Positions 1 to 8,573 of a DNA stretch of 64,000 nucleotides are shown here, piece after piece. The position numbers and the translations under genes were made by a program. The notes under the pieces are model-generated. The model was not told where the DNA came from. It did not search any database and saw only the letters and a list, made by a program, of their open reading frames with translations. How positions within the stretch are numbered: position 1 is the stretch's first letter; each line of letters starts with the position of its first letter. The DNA is from Neisseria perflava. GTDB taxonomy: Bacteria > Pseudomonadota > Gammaproteobacteria > Burkholderiales > Neisseriaceae. Location: contig NZ_JALJYC010000014.1 of the NCBI RefSeq assembly GCF_024170405.1, positions 1 through 64,000 on the forward strand. The letters are read 5' to 3'.

Positions 1-102
1 AGCTTGTTTTGCTTATAAGGGCTCAGTCGACTTTTTTTCATGGGATTTATTCTAAATGATTTTGAATAAATCTAGTTATCTAGTACAGCCCCTTAAATTT
101 TC

Positions 103-124
103 CAGCCATATGCCGGCTGTTTTT
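103..124 (+). terminator. possible terminator hairpin
   Basis: A short CAGCC/GGCTG hairpin is followed by five T. It lies upstream of gph and would end a transcript entering from the left edge. The arms are only 5 bp, so this is tentative. An inverted DUS core (TTCAGACGGC) follows directly. Confidence 0.35.
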
Positions 125-156
125 CAGACGGCCTCAGATAAACATAAAGGACAAAC

Positions 157-828
157 ATGATAAAAGCCGTACTCTTCGATCTCGACGGCACATTGGCCGA
201 TACCGCCTTGGATTTAGGCGGCGCACTCAACGCATTGCTGCGCAAACACGGTTTGCCGGAAAAAAGCATGGCCGACATCCGCCCGTATGCCAGCCACGGC
301 ACCAACGGCCTGTTGAAAATCGGCGCCGGTATCACTACCGGCCACCCCGACCATGCCCAATGGCGGCAAGAATACTTGGCCGAATACGGCCGCCGTTATG
401 CCGACGATACCGTTTTGTTTGACGGCATTAACGATTTATTGCGCGAATTGGACAAGCGCGGCCTCAAATGGGGCATTATTACCAACAAACCCGCGCAGTT
501 TACCGACCAACTCGTGCCCAAACTCGGCTTTGCCGTGCCGCCGTCGGTGGTGGTCAGCGGAGACACCTGCGATGAAGCCAAGCCCAGCACCAAACCCATG
601 TTTTACGCCTGCGAGCAAATCGGCGTAAATGCCGCCGACTGCGTGTATCTGGGCGATGCCGAACGCGATATGCTGGCGGCAAAAAACGCCGGTATGCAGG
701 CCGTGTTGGTGGATTGGGGCTATATCTCGGCAGAAGACGATACCGAATCTTGGTTGCAGGATTCGCGTATTGCCACGCCATTGGCATTGTTGGATATAGT
801 AGAATCACTAAAAAAACAAACTGAGTAG
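157..828 (+). CDS. gph: phosphoglycolate phosphatase, HAD family
   Basis: A 223-residue HAD-superfamily hydrolase that likely dephosphorylates 2-phosphoglycolate formed during repair of oxidised DNA ends. The N-terminus carries the nucleophile motif FDLDGTLADT (Asp8 and Asp10). Motif II/III features appear as IITNKPAQ and a conserved Lys, and the acidic motif is YLGDAERDM near residue 165. The length fits the family (about 220-250). The ATG has an AAAGGA ribosome site 8 bases upstream. The TAG stop sits inside a perfect short hairpin (825-851), so translation ends inside a terminator-like repeat. HAD substrate specificity cannot be fixed from sequence; phosphoglycolate is the usual assignment for neisserial homologues. 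Confidence 0.85.
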   Translation: MIKAVLFDLDGTLADTALDLGGALNALLRKHGLPEKSMADIRPYASHGTNGLLKIGAGITTGHPDHAQWRQEYLAEYGRRYADDTVLFDGINDLLRELDKRGLKWGIITNKPAQFTDQLVPKLGFAVPPSVVVSGDTCDEAKPSTKPMFYACEQIGVNAADCVYLGDAERDMLAAKNAGMQAVLVDWGYISAEDDTESWLQDSRIATPLALLDIVESLKKQTE

Positions 829-851
829 GTTGGGATTTCGTCCCAACCTAC
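825..851. repeat. short palindromic repeat GTAGGTTGGG...CCCAACCTAC
   Basis: Perfect 11-bp arms (GTAGGTTGGGA/TCCCAACCTAC) around a 5-base loop. The first arm contains the gph stop codon. Related GTAGG(T/G)TGGG palindromes occur at 32768-32790 and 43037-43102, so this is a dispersed small repeat that may also work as a terminator. Confidence 0.7.
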
Positions 852-1081
852 ATCGGTTGGATTGACTGTCATTTTTGATGGATAACCAGCCGGAAGGCCG
901 TACCACGGGCAGGCTGCGCACTCTGAAAACGGTATCATTGCCGCCACGCATTTTCCCATATCGGCCGCACCGCCGAAGGCGGGAATATCGGGGTAAAGAT
1001 GATGTTTTCAGACGGCATGAAACGGCGTAAAATCCAAGCGTTTGACCCGTTTCCCTATTTTCCGTTTTGAAAGCGAATATC

Positions 1082-2275
1082 ATGTTTTTTGACCACATCG
1101 AAGCTGCGCCGGCCGATCCGATTTTAGGCTTGGGCGAAGCATTTAAAGCCGAAACCCGTCCTGAAAAAGTCAACTTGGGCATTGGCGTATATAAAGATGC
1201 CACCGGCGCGACCCCGATTGTCAAAGCCGTCAAAGAGGCCGAAAAACGCCTCTTAGTCAGCGAGACCACTAAAAACTACCTGACCATCGACGGTGTGGCC
1301 GAATACAATGAGCAAACGCAAATCCTGCTGTTTGGCGCAAATCATGAAATTATCGCCAGCAAGCGCGCCAAAACCGCGCAGAGTCTAGGCGGTACCGGCG
1401 CCTTGCGCATTGCCTTGGAGTTTGCAAAACGCCAGATCGGTGTTAAAAACGTGTGGATTTCCAATCCGACCTGGCCGAACCACAACGCCATCTGCAAAGC
1501 CGTCGGCCTGACCGATAAGCTTTACCGCTATTACAACGCCGCACAACACGGCTTGGATTGGGACGGTATGTTAGAAGACTTGGCGCAGGTGGAAAAAGGC
1601 GATGTGGTGCTGCTGCACGGCTGCTGCCACAACCCGACCGGTATCGACCCGACCCCCGCGCAATGGGAAACGCTGGCGAAAATGGCGGCCGAAAAAGGCT
1701 GGCTGCCGCTGTTTGACTTCGCCTACCAAGGTTTCGGCAACGGCTTGGAAGAAGACGCCGTCGGCCTGCGCACCTTCCTGCAATACAACCGCGAGCTGCT
1801 GATTGCCAGCTCCTATTCCAAAAACTTCGGCATGTACAACGAGCGCGTGGGCGCGTTTACGCTGGTGGCCGAAGACGAAGCCACAGCTAACCGTGCGCAC
1901 AGCCAAATTAAAACCATCATCCGCACGCTCTACTCCAACCCCGCCAGCCACGGCGCAGCCACCATCGCGCTGGTGTTGCAAGACGAAGCCCTCAAAGCGC
2001 AATGGATTGCCGAGTTGGACGAAATGCGCGGCCGCATTAAAGCCATGCGCGAGCGTTTTGTTGCCCTGTTGAAAGAAAAAGGTGCAACGCAGGATTTTGA
2101 TTTTATTATCGAGCAAAACGGTATGTTCTCTTTCAGCGGCCTTACACCTGAACAGGTTGACCGCTTGAAAAACGAATTTGCCATTTACATCGTGCGCTCC
2201 GGCCGTATTAATGTGGCGGGTATTACGGCGGATAATATTGATTATCTGTGCGAGAGTATTGTGAAGGTGCTGTAA
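1082..2275 (+). CDS. aspC: aspartate/aromatic aminotransferase (class I, PLP)
   Basis: A 397-residue fold-type I aminotransferase of the AspC/TyrB subgroup. It would transfer the amino group between aspartate (or aromatic amino acids) and 2-oxoglutarate. Visible landmarks are the N-terminal ADPILGLGEAF, the HGCCHNPTGID loop, the DFAYQGFG segment and the PLP lysine in SSYSKNFGMY (Lys247). The ATG at 1082 is preferred because it aligns with family starts; an upstream in-frame ATG at 1067 would add five residues. A second gene of the same subgroup and the same length lies at 15830-17023. I call this one aspC and that one tyrB; the split of substrates is inference. Confidence 0.85.
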   Translation: MFFDHIEAAPADPILGLGEAFKAETRPEKVNLGIGVYKDATGATPIVKAVKEAEKRLLVSETTKNYLTIDGVAEYNEQTQILLFGANHEIIASKRAKTAQSLGGTGALRIALEFAKRQIGVKNVWISNPTWPNHNAICKAVGLTDKLYRYYNAAQHGLDWDGMLEDLAQVEKGDVVLLHGCCHNPTGIDPTPAQWETLAKMAAEKGWLPLFDFAYQGFGNGLEEDAVGLRTFLQYNRELLIASSYSKNFGMYNERVGAFTLVAEDEATANRAHSQIKTIIRTLYSNPASHGAATIALVLQDEALKAQWIAELDEMRGRIKAMRERFVALLKEKGATQDFDFIIEQNGMFSFSGLTPEQVDRLKNEFAIYIVRSGRINVAGITADNIDYLCESIVKVL

Positions 2276-2298
2276 CCGTTTTGGTTTTTTAAATACGA

Positions 2299-2331
2299 AT
2301 GCCGTCTGAAAATGATTTTTTCAGACGGCAT
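2299..2331 (+). terminator. DUS-pair terminator after aspC
   Basis: Inverted ATGCCGTCTGAAAA/TTTTCAGACGGCAT with a short loop, 24 bases after the aspC stop. It is one of the few AT-prefixed DUS pairs in the window. Confidence 0.8.
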
Positions 2332-2350
2332 TTGTATCGGGTAAGCCTAC

Positions 2351-2541
2351 GGTCTAAGACCTTTGCAAAATTCTAAAAATACGTTTGAAATCCCGCAGTC
2401 GTCATTCCCGCGCAGGCGGGAATCCAGAAGCCCGGCATTTCTGCAATGTTTTAAGGCATCAGAAGCTCAAACGTCTGGATTCCCGCCTGCGCGGGAATGA
2501 CGGCGATGGGTATTTAAACTTTTTTGCAAAGGTCTCGGCCT
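2351..2541. repeat. palindromic element with two dRS3-type repeats
   Basis: A ~190-bp imperfect palindrome. Its outer arms carry AGACCTTTGCAAAA (2357-2370) and the inverse TTTTGCAAAGGTCT (2522-2535). Inside lie two 20-bp dRS3-type palindromes, ATTCCC-8-GGGAAT, at 2404-2423 and 2479-2498, each with a CCAGA flank facing inward. AGACCTTTGCAAAA resembles the ends of neisserial IS5-type elements (IS1106-like, from memory), so the whole may be a non-autonomous MITE carrying dRS3 copies. A 68-codon open frame across it is not a gene. Confidence 0.7.
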
Positions 2542-2703
2542 ATTCAAAACCTATGGCGAAAAAAAGCCACCTATACAAGGGGAAGGTATAGATGGCCAAA
2601 CACATTACGGGGGAAAACGTCTTACTCACTCCTAGGAGTGGCTACTTAGATGATTGAATTATATAAGATTTTGCTATTTATGACGTTAAGTTATGTTAAT
2701 CTC

Positions 2704-2713
2704 GGGGGGGGGG
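2704..2713. repeat. homopolymer tract G10
   Basis: Ten consecutive G, then A and four more G, in intergenic DNA 67 bases beyond the 3' end of yqaA. G tracts of this length slip readily in Neisseria. No coding frame or convincing promoter is attached to this one, so a phase-variation role is unproven. Confidence 0.8.
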
Positions 2714-2779
2714 AGGGGTAATATCTGCTTGATATTTAAATATTTTTATATTCAGTGCAGTAACTATCAGGTGTGATTT

Positions 2780-3190
2780 TTAAACCCAAGCGGACACTCC
2801 CCATCCGATAAGCGCATAACGCAGCATTTTCCCCGCCACCAACATGACCGCGCATTTGCGCCAGTCCAAGCGCAGCCAGCCGGCGGCCAAGGGCAGGGCA
2901 TCGCCGATAATCGGCAGCCAGGCCAAGAGCAGCAACCATGTGCCGTAGCGTTGCTGGTAGCGTAAGGTTTTTTCAGACGGCCTTTTCTTGTCCGGCAGCA
3001 AGCGCCCCATTGCATAGGAAACCATGCTGCCCAAGCCGTTGAGCAATCCGGCGCAGAGCCATGCACCCCAAATCTGTTGCGGGTAACGGTAGATAAAAGC
3101 GGCAAAGGCCGCTTCGGATGTGCCGGGCAGCAGGGTGGCGGAGGTAAAGGCGGAAAACGCCAGCGCGATATAGGCGTAAATCAGGGTCAT
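2780..3190 (-). CDS. yqaA: YqaA-family inner membrane protein
   Basis: A 136-residue membrane protein of the YqaA branch of the DedA/SNARE-associated superfamily. It shows the family signature SATLLPGTSEA near residues 17-27 and the C-terminal GDALPLAAGWLRLDW segment, with about four hydrophobic segments. The homologues' function is poorly defined; DedA proteins are linked to membrane lipid transport and envelope integrity. A DUS core lies in the coding sequence and encodes the Arg-Pro-Ser-Glu (RPSE) stretch in the cytoplasmic loop near residue 70. The start is uncertain because no clear Shine-Dalgarno precedes the ATG. A separate DedA gene occurs at 21297. Confidence 0.75.
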   Translation of the reverse strand: MTLIYAYIALAFSAFTSATLLPGTSEAAFAAFIYRYPQQIWGAWLCAGLLNGLGSMVSYAMGRLLPDKKRPSEKTLRYQQRYGTWLLLLAWLPIIGDALPLAAGWLRLDWRKCAVMLVAGKMLRYALIGWGVSAWV

Positions 3191-3789
3191 AACGTCAAAC
3201 GAAACACAAAGGTGGCTATGGTAGCAGAAAAGGGCGGAAAGGCGGTTGGCGGCGTGTGTAAGATTCCTGCTTGTTTGAAGCGGCGGTGTTAATTAATTAC
3301 ACAGGACGACGGGCAGCAATATGGGCAACGGACATGCTGCGATACGCCATCTTGCCGCGCGGGAAATGATGACCGGATGGGGCAGCGAAATGGCGGAAAA
3401 TCCCCGCCGATACGCCGGATTCGGATGGTGAACGGCGTGGCAGCCAACCGGCAGACCATGAAAAATTTTCCGTCAGGCAGCAGCAGATGCCGGAATGTTT
3501 TGCAACTGACAGAGAAAATGTTGGGCAAAAGTGAGGAAATGACAGTTTGCGTTAAGTCAAAAGGCCGTCTGAAAATTACAACGGTGTGAAAAAAAGTTTT
3601 TGGGCATTTGCCTAGGTTTGATACGGGATACGCCGGATATTGGGGGTTTGCGCAGATGACACCGATGTCAGAAATGTAATTTTATATCTTGCAAAAGTGG
3701 AAAATATCAGTATCATTCGGTTTGTCCCGCGTTAATGTAAGTTAAGCGAAAAATTTTTTTCCATTGTTTCATCTTCAGAAAGGCACACA
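3191..3789. other. 600-bp intergenic region before gluP
   Basis: No convincing gene: the two open frames of 70-80 codons look random and lack ribosome sites. One DUS core occurs at 3565-3574. The last 150 bases are AT-rich and should hold the gluP promoter, but I cannot pick clear -35/-10 boxes. An AGAAAG ribosome site precedes the gluP ATG. Confidence 0.5.
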
Positions 3790-5013
3790 ATGTCTACGCA
3801 AACACAACAGCCAAACCACACCCCCGCGTTGGTTGTGCTGACTTCGTTGTTCTTCATGATGGGTTTCATTACCTGCATGAACGATATTCTGATTCCGCAT
3901 TTGAAAGCGATTTTCGACCTGACTTATGTACAGGCCATGCTGATTCAGTTCTGTTTCTTTACCGCTTACGCCATCATGTCGATTCCGATGGGTCATGTGG
4001 TGCAAAAATTAGGCTATAAAAACGGCGTGATTGGCGGCTTTTTGCTGACCGCCATCGGTTGTTTGCTGTTTTATCCGGCTGCCGGCAGCCATTCTTACGC
4101 CATTTTCTTGGGCGCGTTGTTTATCCTGGCTTCAGGCATTACCCTGCTGCAAGTGGCGGGTAATCCGTATGTGACTTTGTTGTCCAAACCGGGCAAAGAG
4201 TCCGCCACCCTGACTTTGGTACAGGCGTTCAACTCTTTGGGTACGACCATTGCTCCGCAAATCGGCGCGTTCCTGATTTTGGCCGACGCCACCCAAACCG
4301 CCAGCAAAGCCGAGCAGATTTCTTCCGTACAAATCCCGTATTTGGGCTTGGCCGGTCTGCTGATTCTGCTGGCATTGGCCGTGAAAATGATTCGTCTGCC
4401 CGACGCGCGTAAAATCGCCGAGGCGGAAACCGAAGCCAACCACGACGGCAAAGAAAGCGTATGGCAATACCGCCATCTGGTTTTGGGCGCAGCCGGTCTG
4501 TTTTGCTACGTGGGTGCGGAAGTGTCTATCGGCTCGCTGCTGGTAAGCGTGATGGGCGAACTGAAAAACCTGGATCATGCCAGCGCCGCGAAATACCTGT
4601 CGTTCTACTGGGGCGGTGCGATGGTCGGCCGTTTCTTGGGCTCTGCTGTGATGGCGAAAATCGCGCCGAACAAATGCCTGGCCTTTAACGCTTCTGTTGC
4701 CGTAGCCCTGATTTTGGTGGCGATGATGGCAACCAACGGCGATGTGGCAATGTGGGCACTGCTGCTGATCGGTTTGTTCAACTCCATTATGTTCCCGACC
4801 ATCTTCTCCCTTTCGACCAAAGGTTTGGGTCGATTTACCAGTACCGCTTCCGGCGTATTGTGTACTGCGATTGTGGGCGGTGCGGTGGTACCGGTGGTTC
4901 AAGGTTGGGCTGCCGACAACTACGGCCTGCTGAACTCTTTCATCGTATCAGCCATCTGCTACCTATATATCGTGTTCTTCGCGGTTAAAGGTTACAAAGC
5001 CGACGAAGCATAA
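3790..5013 (+). CDS. gluP: glucose/galactose MFS permease
   Basis: A 407-residue, 12-helix major facilitator of the fucose-galactose-glucose:H+ symporter (FGHS) family, likely importing glucose and galactose across the inner membrane. The N-terminal MGFITCMNDILIPHLK, the Gly-rich LQVAGNPYVTLL and the FNSLGTTIAPQIGAFL helix are typical of GluP/FucP. The length fits the family (400-430). It is a single gene with its own DUS terminator. Together with the epimerase-like gene at 7544 it points to active sugar use. The glucose/galactose assignment follows neisserial GluP; fucose specificity cannot be excluded from sequence alone. Confidence 0.85.
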   Translation: MSTQTQQPNHTPALVVLTSLFFMMGFITCMNDILIPHLKAIFDLTYVQAMLIQFCFFTAYAIMSIPMGHVVQKLGYKNGVIGGFLLTAIGCLLFYPAAGSHSYAIFLGALFILASGITLLQVAGNPYVTLLSKPGKESATLTLVQAFNSLGTTIAPQIGAFLILADATQTASKAEQISSVQIPYLGLAGLLILLALAVKMIRLPDARKIAEAETEANHDGKESVWQYRHLVLGAAGLFCYVGAEVSIGSLLVSVMGELKNLDHASAAKYLSFYWGGAMVGRFLGSAVMAKIAPNKCLAFNASVAVALILVAMMATNGDVAMWALLLIGLFNSIMFPTIFSLSTKGLGRFTSTASGVLCTAIVGGAVVPVVQGWAADNYGLLNSFIVSAICYLYIVFFAVKGYKADEA

Positions 5014-5028
5014 GCTGCATACAGCCTG

Positions 5029-5068
5029 AGGCCGTCTGAAAACCCGTTGTGGGTTTTCAGACGGCCTT
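5029..5068 (+). terminator. DUS-pair terminator after gluP
   Basis: GAGGCCGTCTGAAAACCC pairs with GGGTTTTCAGACGGCCTT, forming a long GC-rich stem 15 bases after the gluP stop, followed by a T-containing tail. Confidence 0.85.
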
Positions 5069-5112
5069 TGCTTTGGCTAAAATAAGATCATCTGTCTGTT
5101 TAGGGAGTATTT

Positions 5113-5745
5113 ATGGAACGCGTGATTTTATTGCACGGCCTGCACATGCATGCTTGGGCGATGAAGCCGTTTGCCCGCATGCTGGCGCAATACGGCTTTG
5201 ACACCACGGTGTTCGGCTATTACAGCCTGATAAACACCCTGCCGCAACACGCGGCGGCATTGGCGCAGGCAGTGACGCGGCTGAATCAGTCGGGTGAAGC
5301 CTTGCATTTTGTCGGACACAGCTTGGGCGGTTTGGTTTTGCGTCATTTTGCCGCCGCGTATCCTGAGAAGATAAGCGGCCGTATCGTGACCTTGGGCGCG
5401 CCGCATCAGGGTAGCTCGGCGGCGCAGCGCATTGATGGCATGGGTTTGCGTACCCCCTTGTTGGGTGGTTCCTACGCCTCGGCGCTCGACGGCCATGCGC
5501 CATCCTTGCCGGTGAATATTGCCTTGGGAAGTTTGGCTGGCAACAAACCGCAAGGTTTGGGGCGGATATTGGGTTTGTCCGGCGAACATGACGGTACGGT
5601 CAAAGTTGCCGAAACCGTTTGCCCGCATATGCGCGACCATGTGGTTTTGCCGGTCAGTCACACCGGCATGCTGTGGAATCCAGTTGCGGCCTTGCAGACG
5701 GCCGAATTTTTACAGCATAGATATTTTCGGCATGATATGGCGTAA
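5113..5745 (+). CDS. alpha/beta hydrolase (esterase/lipase-like)
   Basis: A 210-residue alpha/beta-hydrolase fold protein. The nucleophile elbow is GHSLGGL with Ser near residue 70. A likely acid is the Asp in SGEHDGTVKV (near 160), and the catalytic His is in VSHTGMLW (near 182). The oxyanion segment LLHGLHMHAW begins at residue 6. There is no signal peptide, so it is cytoplasmic. The short length and triacylglycerol-lipase-like core resemble small carboxylesterases. The substrate is unknown. It is flanked by DUS hairpins and has an AGGGAG ribosome site. Confidence 0.75.
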   Translation: MERVILLHGLHMHAWAMKPFARMLAQYGFDTTVFGYYSLINTLPQHAAALAQAVTRLNQSGEALHFVGHSLGGLVLRHFAAAYPEKISGRIVTLGAPHQGSSAAQRIDGMGLRTPLLGGSYASALDGHAPSLPVNIALGSLAGNKPQGLGRILGLSGEHDGTVKVAETVCPHMRDHVVLPVSHTGMLWNPVAALQTAEFLQHRYFRHDMA

Positions 5746-5975
5746 TTACGGTCTGATATTTTATTTAATAGCATAAAATATCAATAATTATTAAAAATTC
5801 CACATATTCATGCCTTTGGTGTGTCTAGGATAAAATGCCTAACTAAATTTAACAAATCCTGCCCATGGCGGTTTTTCAGACGGCCTAAAACAGATAGAAT
5901 GCGGTGTCTCGATAAAAACGGCGGCAGGAGCAATATCCGTCCGCAGGCCGTCTGAAAAAATAAAAAGGAAATCCG

Positions 5976-7355
5976 ATGTTCAGTTTCAAATCCTTGTTGG
6001 ACATGCCGCGCGGCGAAGCGCTGGCGGTCGCGCTGGTGATTATCGCCGGAATGGGCTACTCGATTATCTCGCTCGGCTGGCTGCCGCATATGTCGATTAT
6101 TACCGCCATCGTCGTGCTGGTGTTATACGGCCTGTGTCGCGGCCTGAAATACAACGACATGCAAAGCGGCATGATAGGCGCGGTCGGGCAGGGCATGGGC
6201 GCGGTGTATCTGTTTTTTTTTATCGGCCTGATGGTGTCGGCGCTGATGATGAGTGGCGCAATTCCCACGCTGATGTATTACGGGTTCGGCCTGATTTCGC
6301 CGACTTACTTTTACTTTTCCGCCTTCGCCCTCAGCTCGGTCATCGGTATCGCCATCGGCAGCAGCCTGAGCACCTGCGCCACCGTAGGCGTGGCCTTTAT
6401 GGGCATGGCGGCGGCTTTTCATGCAGATTTGGCGATGACCGCCGGCTCTGTGGTTTCGGGCGCGTTTTTCGGTGACAAAATGTCGCCGCTCTCCGACACC
6501 ACCGGCATTGCCGCCTCGATTGTCGGCATTGATTTGTTTGAACACATCCGCAACATGATGTACACCACCGTCCCTGCCTGGCTCATCAGCGCGGCCTTGA
6601 TGTTGTGGCTGCTGCCCAATGTCGCCGCCCACGATTTAAACAGCGTGGACATCTTCCGCACCCAGCTCGAAGCCACAGGGCTGGTGCACGGCTATGCGCT
6701 GATACCGTTTGCCTTATTGGTCATTTTGGCCTTATTGCGCGTGAATGCTGTGGTGGCCATGCTGTTTACCGTGATTGCCGGTTTGGTGGTCACGTATTTC
6801 CACAGCTCGCCCGATTTGCAGCAGCTGGGCAACTGGTTTTACGGCGGCTACAAGCTGGAAGGCGAAGGCTTTAAAGATATTGCGCGGCTGGTGTCACGCG
6901 GTGGTCTGGAATCCATGTTTTTCACCCAAACCATCGTAATTCTCGGCATGAGCTTGGGCGGCCTGCTGTTTGCGCTGGGCGTGATTCCCGCGCTTTTGGA
7001 CGCGGTCAAATCCTTCCTCACCACTGCCGGACGCGCCACTGCCAGCGTTGCCGCCACCTCCGTGGGCGTAAACTTCTTGATTGGCGAGCAGTATTTGAGC
7101 ATTCTGCTTTCGGGCGAAACCTTCAAACCCGTTTACGACAAACTCGGCCTGCATCCGCGCAACCTGTCGCGCACCCTAGAAGACGCGGGTACGGTCATCA
7201 ACCCCTTAGTCCCCTGGAGCGTCTGCGGCGTATTCATCAGCCAGGCGCTGGGCGTGCCGGTATGGGAGTATGCGCCGTATGCGTTTTTCTGTTACCTCAG
7301 CCTGATTCTGACCCTGATTTTCGGCTGGACAGGGTTGACTTTGAGTAAGCAATAA
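5976..7355 (+). CDS. nhaC: Na+/H+ antiporter NhaC
   Basis: A 459-residue polytopic membrane protein of the NhaC ion transporter family, exchanging external H+ for cytoplasmic Na+. The family motif region GAFFGDKMSPLSDTTGIAAS lies near residues 165-185, and VNPLVPWS-type residues (INPLVPWSVCG) near 408. About 11-12 hydrophobic helices cover the length, which is typical (450-480). The ATG has an AAGGAAA site. The gene stands alone, with a DUS-rich leader upstream and a strong hairpin downstream. Sodium rather than malate/lactate exchange is assumed; some NhaC homologues couple to organic acids. Confidence 0.85.
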   Translation: MFSFKSLLDMPRGEALAVALVIIAGMGYSIISLGWLPHMSIITAIVVLVLYGLCRGLKYNDMQSGMIGAVGQGMGAVYLFFFIGLMVSALMMSGAIPTLMYYGFGLISPTYFYFSAFALSSVIGIAIGSSLSTCATVGVAFMGMAAAFHADLAMTAGSVVSGAFFGDKMSPLSDTTGIAASIVGIDLFEHIRNMMYTTVPAWLISAALMLWLLPNVAAHDLNSVDIFRTQLEATGLVHGYALIPFALLVILALLRVNAVVAMLFTVIAGLVVTYFHSSPDLQQLGNWFYGGYKLEGEGFKDIARLVSRGGLESMFFTQTIVILGMSLGGLLFALGVIPALLDAVKSFLTTAGRATASVAATSVGVNFLIGEQYLSILLSGETFKPVYDKLGLHPRNLSRTLEDAGTVINPLVPWSVCGVFISQALGVPVWEYAPYAFFCYLSLILTLIFGWTGLTLSKQ

Positions 7356-7360
7356 ACGGC

Positions 7361-7413
7361 AAAAAAGGCCGTCTGAAACGGATTTACCCAATCCGTTTCA
7401 GACGGCCTTTTTG
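7361..7413 (+). terminator. DUS-pair terminator after nhaC
   Basis: AAAAAAGGCCGTCTGAAACGGATT pairs with AATCCGTTTCAGACGGCCTTTTT. It is the longest DUS stem in this region and starts 6 bases after the stop codon. Confidence 0.88.
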
Positions 7414-7543
7414 TTGGAAGTAAATTTCGCGGGTAGGGTCTGTTCGGTACACGCGCAGTTTCCCAAACATCAAAAATAGCTGTTTTCAGACGGCATAGAC
7501 TAGACAGGGAAAACGCGTGCGTCTATGCCGCTAAACACAGGCC

Positions 7544-8263
7544 TTAAGCCGCCGCTTTCAAACCGATTTTGACTTGAAACTGCTTTTCGCCGTTGGCTGG
7601 GACAAACTGCATGTCATCGGCCGGGTGCATAAAGCCGTAGCCTTCGGCGGTCGGCTCGACGCAGGTGTAAGAGCCGTTGCGGTCGCTCCACAGCGCGTAA
7701 ACCGGCAGGTTTTCGGTGTGGATGTTGATTCTCAGGCGGTCAAAGGCTACATTGCTTTCAAGTGGCGAAGTGACGAATTCGGTTTGAGAAATTTTATTAC
7801 CATCGTAATCGTGGCCGTTGAAATCGAAGCAGTTGTGTTCGGCGGAAAAGTAGGGATGGAAGCCGGGCGAGGTGCGGATGGGCTGGTCGCCGCGATTGCG
7901 CACGGTTAAAGTGGCGACGGCTTCTTTTTCATCGGGCAGGCTGTAATCGAGCTGCCACTCCACATGCTCGTAGCCGGGCGTTTGCGCTTGCAAGGTCAGG
8001 CTGAGGCTGTTTTCGCTTTGCGCGGCAATCTGCCAATCGGAGGTGCGGCCGAAACCGTGTTGCGCCAGATGTTCGCCCGCGTCGGGGCCGAATTGCGGCA
8101 GGCAGACGTGCATGCCGCCGCGCAGTTTGCGGCTGCCGTTGATGTTGAGTTCGGTTTTGGGGAAAAACACGGTTTCACCATTGAGGTGAAGTGTGTTGAC
8201 GTAAGCGCCGAAGGTATCGACTTGCATGGAAGCGTTTTTGTTTTGTAGTAAAATTTCTGACAT
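7544..8263 (-). CDS. aldose 1-epimerase-like protein
   Basis: A 239-residue galactose-mutarotase-fold protein, probably interconverting sugar or hexose-6-phosphate anomers. The family catalytic His is in PGFHPYF (near residue 134) and the catalytic Glu is probably the one in CVEPTAE (near 206). PQFGP and HGFGR, which line the sugar site, are also present. It is shorter than classic GalM (about 340) and closer to the YeaD/glucose-6-phosphate 1-epimerase branch. The gene is monocistronic on the minus strand. It may work with the GluP permease 2.5 kb away, but they are not co-transcribed. Confidence 0.75.
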   Translation of the reverse strand: MSEILLQNKNASMQVDTFGAYVNTLHLNGETVFFPKTELNINGSRKLRGGMHVCLPQFGPDAGEHLAQHGFGRTSDWQIAAQSENSLSLTLQAQTPGYEHVEWQLDYSLPDEKEAVATLTVRNRGDQPIRTSPGFHPYFSAEHNCFDFNGHDYDGNKISQTEFVTSPLESNVAFDRLRINIHTENLPVYALWSDRNGSYTCVEPTAEGYGFMHPADDMQFVPANGEKQFQVKIGLKAAA

Positions 8264-8573
8264 AGTCTAAAAACACAGAGTTTGTCTAAAAACGAGTAGG
8301 ATTATAACAGTGTAGTATTAAGTAGGGCGGTTCACGCAAATGCGCGGCGGCGGGCAAAAAATGTTAGAATGGCAGGCCTTTATGCGGTTGGATATGCGGC
8401 GGAATCTGCCGTGCGGCGGCAATGTTGCCGTAAGGTGCACCGCGCCGCCTGAAAATTGCGACCGCTCTTGCGGAAAAATTTATTGATATACATCAGCCAA
8501 TCGGCTGATTTTAAAAAGAGAAGTGTTGCAGACGGCAGACAGTGTCAGGCCGTCTGAAAGATGGAAAAAGATT
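8264..8573. other. structured leader/intergenic region before dnaX
   Basis: 310 bases with no ORF. A TAGAAT box (8362-8367) is followed by a GC-rich stretch with small hairpins such as CGGCAATGTTGCCG, and then by a terminator-like hairpin at 8492-8513. Signatures of 4.5S, 6S, tmRNA or RNase P RNA were sought and not found. The region could be a small RNA or just a dnaX leader. Confidence 0.4.
8492..8513 (+). terminator. terminator-like hairpin in the dnaX leader
   Basis: ATCAGCC-AATC-GGCTGAT, a perfect 7-bp stem followed by TTTT, 60 bases before the dnaX start. It could end a short upstream transcript or attenuate dnaX. Confidence 0.6.

Noticed and set aside
17..95. A fourth copy of the hairpin element at the left edge (AGGGCT...AGCCCCTT)
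   Set aside because: The ends are too short and the interior does not match the other copies.
2385..2591. 68-codon frame over the palindromic element
   Set aside because: It is read through inverted repeats and has no ribosome site; the repeats explain its openness.
3289..3589. Two opposite 70-80 codon frames before gluP
   Set aside because: No ribosome site, no recognisable protein features, and they overlap each other.
8264..8573. 4.5S or 6S RNA before dnaX
   Set aside because: The conserved GGAAGCAGCC-type loop and the 6S closing stem were not found.
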